Of a DNA stretch of 34,657 nucleotides, positions 30,592-34,657 are shown one piece after another. Where the stretch lies: positions 1-34,657 of the forward strand of contig DAIQNX010000033.1 of NCBI GenBank assembly GCA_036788195.1, given 5' to 3'. A model generated the notes under the pieces. It was not told the origin of the DNA. It saw only the letters and a list, made by a program, of their open reading frames with translations, and did not search any database. Each line of letters opens with the position of its first letter. The first letter of the stretch is position 1. Source of the stretch: CALFXN01 sp937957815. Lineage in GTDB: Bacteria > Synergistota > Synergistia > Synergistales > Aminobacteriaceae. Both the position numbers and the translations under genes were made by a program.

Positions 30592-32709
30592 ATGTCTCCG
30601 CTCGAAAAGCTGACGATCTCCTGGAACAGGACCGCGAGCTGGCGCAGGATTCTTCTGATCGTTCTGGTTCTGCTTCCGACCTTCGTCGCGAGCCGGACTA
30701 TGTCGCAGATCCTCCCGCACAAGGGAGGATCGTCGCTCGAAATCGTTCTCGTCGTGATCTTCGCGATTCTGTTCGCGTGGATCTCGATCGGCTTCTGGAC
30801 GGCGCTTCTCGGTTTCTTCGTGCTCCTGCGCGGAAAAAACCGGCTCTCGGTAACCGAAGCCATCCGCGATCTTTCGCACGACATCCCGGACGAGGGCGCG
30901 CGCACCGCGATCCTGATCCCGATCTACAACGAGGATGTCGACCGGGTCATGGCAGGCGTCCGGACGACGTTCGAGACGCTCGCGGAGACGGGACAGGGAG
31001 ATCGCTTCGATATTTTCATCCTGAGCGACTCCACGAACCCCGACGTCTGGGTGATGGAAGAAGAGGCCTGGTACCGCCTCTGCGCCTCGCTCGGCGCGTT
31101 CGGACGCATTTTCTACCGCAGGCGCCGCTCGAACATCAAGCGCAAGAGCGGCAACGTCGCGGACTTCTGCCGCCGATGGGGAAAGAACTACCGGTACATG
31201 ATCGTCTTCGACGCGGACAGCATCATGGACGGAGAGACGATGGTCCGCATCGTCCAGATCATGGAGCGGCGACCGGATATCGGCATTCTCCAGACGCCGC
31301 CGGCCGGCGTGAACCGGGAGACGCTCATCGCGCGCGCCCAGCAGTTCGCGAACCACGTCTACGGGCCGATGTTCGCGGCGGGGCTCCACTGGTGGCAGCT
31401 CGGCGACGCCCAGTACTGGGGACACAACGCGATCATCCGCGTCGAACCGTTCATGCGCCACTGCGAGCTTCCCCGCCTGCCGGGCGGCGGTCCTCTCGGA
31501 GGCGACATCCTGAGCCACGATTTCGTCGAGTCGGCGCTCATGCGCCGCGCGGGGTACGGAGTCTGGCTCGCGTACGACCTCAGGGGAAGCTACGAGGAGA
31601 CGCCGCCGACGCTCATCGACGAACTCAAGCGCGACCGACGCTGGTGCCAGGGAAACCTCCAGCACATGCGGCTGCTCTTCACGCGGGGATTCTTCCCGGC
31701 GCACCGGGCGCTCTTCATCAACGGCATCATGTCCTACGGATCGGCGCTGCTCTGGCTGCTCTTCCTCGCAGTGAGCTCCGCCGAGGCGATCGCCGAGGTG
31801 CTCTTCGAGCCGAAATACTTCCCGGGCGTCAAGACGCTGTTTCCGGAATGGCCCGTCTGGTACCCCCACTGGGCGATCACGCTTCTCGCGTCGACGGCCG
31901 TCGTGCTCTTCCTGCCGAAGCTCCTGAGCATCCTGCTCGCGGCGATCAGGGGCGAGCTGCATCTCTACGGCGGAGCGATCCCGATGACCGCGGGCGTTCT
32001 GCTCGAGGTCGTCCTGTCGACGCTGCTCGCTCCGGTCCGGATGCTCTTCCACAGCACGTTCGTCGTCGGCACGCTCCTCGGGCGGTCCGTCGGATGGGGC
32101 ACGCAGACGCGGGACGACCGCGGGACGTCGTGGGCCGACGCGATGAACGTCCACTGGTGGGGGATGTGCATCGGAATCGCGTGGGGCGGCATCCTCTACC
32201 TGTTCAATCCGACGTTCTTCTGGTGGATCTCGCCGATCCTCCTTTCGCTCGCGCTCTCCGGCCCTCTCTCCGTTCTCACGAGCCGGGCGTCCTTCGGGAC
32301 GGCCGCCCGGGCTTCCGGCCTCTTCCTGATCCCCGAGGAGACCGAACGGCCGAAGGTCCTGCGGGAACTCGACCGGAACATGGAAGCGCCGATCCCCTAT
32401 TCGCCGCTTCCGATCCCGCGAGGCGCCGGGTTCATCCGCGCGGTCGTCGACCCGAGGACCAACGCGCTGCACCGCTCCCTGCTGATGCGCTACAGCATGA
32501 TCTCGGCCGCGCGCCCGTCGGCCCCGGAACGCGCGAGACAGCTCGTCGAGCGGGCGCTTTCCCTCGGTCCCGGCGCGCTCGGGGCCGCGGAGAAGATAGA
32601 GATCCTCCGCGACCCGCACATCCTCGAGGAACTCCACCGGCGCGTGTGGGAAATCACGGACCGCGACCGGGGGCTTCTGTGGGGGCTCGAGTGTCCGTGC
32701 ATCGAGTGA
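30592..32709 (+). CDS. opgH: Glucans biosynthesis glucosyltransferase OpgH
   Basis: A 705-residue inner-membrane GT2 glucosyltransferase that polymerises glucose from UDP-glucose and exports the beta-glucan backbone. Two N-terminal membrane helices (about 18-38 and 50-80) lead to the catalytic domain with AILIPIYNEDVDRV, FYRRRRSNIKRKSGNVADFC, FDADS (Asp207/Asp209), AAGLHWWQLGDAQYWGHNAI, DILSHDFVESALMRRAG and the product-binding DRRWCQGN (about 348-355). Several further helices follow from 370. Compared with E. coli (847 residues), the N-terminal 140 residues are missing and lie in the preceding small gene. The 3' end overlaps the convergent ROK gene by 56 bases. Confidence 0.95.
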   Translation: MSPLEKLTISWNRTASWRRILLIVLVLLPTFVASRTMSQILPHKGGSSLEIVLVVIFAILFAWISIGFWTALLGFFVLLRGKNRLSVTEAIRDLSHDIPDEGARTAILIPIYNEDVDRVMAGVRTTFETLAETGQGDRFDIFILSDSTNPDVWVMEEEAWYRLCASLGAFGRIFYRRRRSNIKRKSGNVADFCRRWGKNYRYMIVFDADSIMDGETMVRIVQIMERRPDIGILQTPPAGVNRETLIARAQQFANHVYGPMFAAGLHWWQLGDAQYWGHNAIIRVEPFMRHCELPRLPGGGPLGGDILSHDFVESALMRRAGYGVWLAYDLRGSYEETPPTLIDELKRDRRWCQGNLQHMRLLFTRGFFPAHRALFINGIMSYGSALLWLLFLAVSSAEAIAEVLFEPKYFPGVKTLFPEWPVWYPHWAITLLASTAVVLFLPKLLSILLAAIRGELHLYGGAIPMTAGVLLEVVLSTLLAPVRMLFHSTFVVGTLLGRSVGWGTQTRDDRGTSWADAMNVHWWGMCIGIAWGGILYLFNPTFFWWISPILLSLALSGPLSVLTSRASFGTAARASGLFLIPEETERPKVLRELDRNMEAPIPYSPLPIPRGAGFIRAVVDPRTNALHRSLLMRYSMISAARPSAPERARQLVERALSLGPGALGAAEKIEILRDPHILEELHRRVWEITDRDRGLLWGLECPCIE

Positions 32710-33565
32710 GCGACGCGGCGCCGATGAGCGCGGCATCGTTTCCGAGCGCACTCGCCCGGACGTCGAGCGTTTCGCTGTAACAGTCGGGGAGGAACCGCAG
32801 CGCCGCTGAGCGGACCTCCCCGACGAATCCCTCTCCCCGGCTCACTCCGCCGCCCACGATGACGGCCTCGGGGTCGAGCAGGCACGCCACCGCGCCAACG
32901 GCCCTCCCGAGGGCTTCGAACACCCTGTCCCAGAGGGGACGAACGAGAGGGTTGTCCCGGTCGCGCCAGAGAGCCCTCGCATCCGGAGCGAAGCCGCAGA
33001 GCGCTGCCTCGCGTTCGATTGCGTTGGCTCCCGCGATCGCCTCGACGTGTCCGAATCGGCCGCATCCGCAGGGCTCGTCGCGCCCGACGGCGATGTGTCC
33101 CGGCTCCCCGGCCATGCCGTGGCTGCCCCGCAACAGCCGCCCACCGAGGATAACGCCTCCCCCGATCCCGGAACCGAGCGTCAGGACGACGTAGTCGCTC
33201 AGCCCCCTCGCCGCGCCGGACCACCCCTCGCCGAGCGCGTAGCAGTTCGCGTCGTTCTCGACCTCGACGGGCGCCCCGACGGCTTCCGAAAGGATCCGGC
33301 GAATCGGAGCGCCGACCCATCCCGAAAGGTTCGGGACGACGCATACATGATCCCGTCCGGCATCGAAGGCGGCCGGAAAGCCGACCCCGACGGGAATGCC
33401 ATCCCGCGATCCGAGAAGCGCCGCCATCCGTCCGATCTGCGGAGCGACGACATCGGGCGTGAGCGGAGGAGCCGTAGACTCCTCCGTCCGACGGACGATC
33501 CGACCGTCCTCGACGAGCGCCGCCGCGACCTTGTGCCCCCCGACGTCCACCCCGATCGCGCGCAT
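32654..33565 (-). CDS. ROK-family sugar kinase
   Basis: A 303-residue ROK protein, most likely a glucokinase-type hexose kinase that phosphorylates a sugar with ATP. Motifs are the N-terminal phosphate loop GVDVGGHKVAAAL, the sugar-site NLSGWVG and VENDANCYALGEGW (catalytic Asp), LTLGSGIGGGVILGG, GEPGHIAV, and the zinc region CGCGRFGHVEAIAG. The family zinc site is normally H plus three Cys (CxCGxxGCxE); here the third Cys is His. No DNA-binding domain is present, so it is a kinase rather than a NagC-type repressor. The ATG at 33565 overlaps the permease stop by one base (TGATG), so it belongs to the sugar transporter operon. Confidence 0.92.
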   Translation of the reverse strand: MRAIGVDVGGHKVAAALVEDGRIVRRTEESTAPPLTPDVVAPQIGRMAALLGSRDGIPVGVGFPAAFDAGRDHVCVVPNLSGWVGAPIRRILSEAVGAPVEVENDANCYALGEGWSGAARGLSDYVVLTLGSGIGGGVILGGRLLRGSHGMAGEPGHIAVGRDEPCGCGRFGHVEAIAGANAIEREAALCGFAPDARALWRDRDNPLVRPLWDRVFEALGRAVGAVACLLDPEAVIVGGGVSRGEGFVGEVRSAALRFLPDCYSETLDVRASALGNDAALIGAASLTRCTDTRAPTEAPGRGP

Positions 33566-34657
33566 CAGACCTTCCTCCTTTTGTTCACGACGTCGAACCA
33601 TACGGCCACGATGATGATGACCCCCTTGATGATGAGCTGGTAGAACGAACTCACGCCGAGAAGACTCATCCCGTTGTTCATGACTCCGATCAGGAAGCTG
33701 CCGACGACGGTCCCCGCGATCGTCCCGACGCCGCCAGCCGGACTCGTTCCTCCGATGATGACGGACGCGATCGCGTCGAGCTCGAACATGTTCCCGAGGT
33801 TCGGGTTCGCGCCGTTGAGTCGGGACGTGAGCAGGATTCCCGAGACGGCCGCGAGCGTCGTCGCGATCGTGTAGACCGCGAGCTCGACGCGGAAGACGTC
33901 GATTCCGGACAGTCGCGCGGCCTCGCGATTGCCTCCGGTCGCGTAGATCTGTCGTCCGAGTCTCGTGTTGCGCAGCATGAACGCGCCCGCGAGAATCAGC
34001 GCGAGAAGGAGCGCCACGGGGTAGGGAATCCCCCTGTAACTGATGAAAACGTATCCCGCGAACGCGATGATCCCGACGCCGAAGGATGCCTTCAGCGCGA
34101 CGTCGCGCGTGGGAACGTGGATGCCGTAGGAATGCTGCCGCGACGCGCTCCGGACCGTCGCGAACAGGAATGCCGCGAACGCCAGTCCGAGGATGACGGC
34201 CGAGGTCGCCGGTCCGATGTATTCGCCGCCGATCAGCGGAAAGACCGGGTCCGTGACGGGGATCGAACTCCCTTCCGAGAGTACGAGCGCCCCTCCGCGC
34301 GCGATCGTCATCATGCCAAGCGTGATGATGAACGCGGGAATCCGATAGTGCGCGATCCACAGACCATTCCAAATCCCTATTCCGACACCGACCAGGAGCA
34401 CCGTCGCGAGAATCGCGAGCCAGACGTTCCAGCCGTGTTGCATGAAGAGCGTCACGACGATCGACGCGAGACCGACGATGGACCCGACCGAGAGATCGAT
34501 TCCCCCGAGAAGGATCACGAACGTCATGCCGACAGCGATGATTCCGATGATCGTGACCTGCAGCGTGATATTGCTCAGGTTGCGGGGCGTGAAGAACGCG
34601 TCCGAGAGGAACGACAGCGCCGCCGTCAGGACGACGAGCGCCGTCAGCGTCGCGTGC
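33565..34657 (-). CDS. Sugar ABC transporter permease, RbsC/XylH type (5' end beyond the window)
   Basis: The frame is open to the right edge, giving at least 363 residues; an internal Met at 34527 is not the start, since AFFTPRNLSNITLQVTIIGI before it is typical permease sequence. Family signatures are GMTFVILLGGIDLSVGSIVG, PAFIITLGMMTIARGGALVL, GRQIYATGGNREAARLSGI and GTSPAGGVGTIAGTVVGSFL. The extended middle (residues HSYGIHVPTRDVALKASFG and the next helices) is more like XylH than RbsC. With the ROK kinase that overlaps it, a monosaccharide uptake operon (xylose, glucose or galactose type) is likely. The binding protein and ATPase would lie upstream, outside the window. Confidence 0.92.
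   Translation of the reverse strand, partial: HATLTALVVLTAALSFLSDAFFTPRNLSNITLQVTIIGIIAVGMTFVILLGGIDLSVGSIVGLASIVVTLFMQHGWNVWLAILATVLLVGVGIGIWNGLWIAHYRIPAFIITLGMMTIARGGALVLSEGSSIPVTDPVFPLIGGEYIGPATSAVILGLAFAAFLFATVRSASRQHSYGIHVPTRDVALKASFGVGIIAFAGYVFISYRGIPYPVALLLALILAGAFMLRNTRLGRQIYATGGNREAARLSGIDVFRVELAVYTIATTLAAVSGILLTSRLNGANPNLGNMFELDAIASVIIGGTSPAGGVGTIAGTVVGSFLIGVMNNGMSLLGVSSFYQLIIKGVIIIVAVWFDVVNKRRKV

Noticed and set aside
30445..32751. Minus-strand open frame of 768 codons opposite opgH
   Set aside because: Arg/Glu-rich shadow of opgH without any motif.

Overview
The window is about 34.7 kb of GC-rich DNA (roughly 63% by eye) with very tight gene packing. Four-base start/stop overlaps (ATGA, GTGA) are common and three convergent gene pairs overlap at their 3' ends. 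A periplasmic glucan system (OpgG/OpgH), a MacA-like membrane fusion protein and many signal peptides indicate a diderm bacterium. A five-gene histidine degradation operon, MmgE/PrpD proteins, a split formiminotransferase/cyclodeaminase, a bacteriohemerythrin and probable selenocysteine use suggest an anaerobic or microaerophilic amino-acid user. Synergistota or Spirochaetota would fit, but this is inference only; no rRNA or other phylogenetic marker is present. I see no tRNA, rRNA, CRISPR array, prophage or insertion sequence.

Layout. 0-1.7 kb (minus): two tandem MmgE/PrpD genes, the second cut by the window edge. 1.95-2.9 kb: a decayed zone where the 3' part of a larA-like gene (minus) abuts the 3' part of a yedE-like gene (plus), followed by an intact yedF/tusA gene and a bidirectional terminator. 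3-9.5 kb (minus): the hut operon ftcD-hutI-hutH-fchA-hutU, histidine to glutamate via formiminoglutamate and the folate pool, with an operon promoter and an internal promoter before hutH. 9.6-11.1 kb: a PmtA-like methyltransferase diverging from a DUF1232-cupin pair across one shared palindrome. 11.2-15.7 kb (plus): an M48 peptidase, two exported CsgG-like proteins, a bacteriohemerythrin, CheC and CheD. 15.7-20.2 kb (minus): a DUF1576 membrane protein, a small unknown, a threonine-synthase-like PLP enzyme and a YtcJ-type amidohydrolase.

20.4-21.9 kb (plus) holds the most interesting locus: an exported rhodanese translationally coupled to an exported, C-terminally membrane-anchored protein. 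Its reading frame crosses an in-frame TGA inside a CxxU motif (CGGU), and two hairpins lie directly downstream. I read this as an unrecognised selenoprotein. The yedE/yedF remnant 18 kb away, a selenium-linked gene pair, is consistent with selenium use.

22-34.7 kb: a CDF metal exporter; a KAS-III-like enzyme with a repeat-bearing promoter; a minus-strand operon of MacA-like protein, MacB-type permease (no ATPase seen), a TPR-like protein and a VOC-HAD fusion; the opgG-opgH operon, in which the N-terminal cytosolic part of OpgH is a separate small gene; and, at the right edge, a ROK sugar kinase with a sugar ABC permease (partial).
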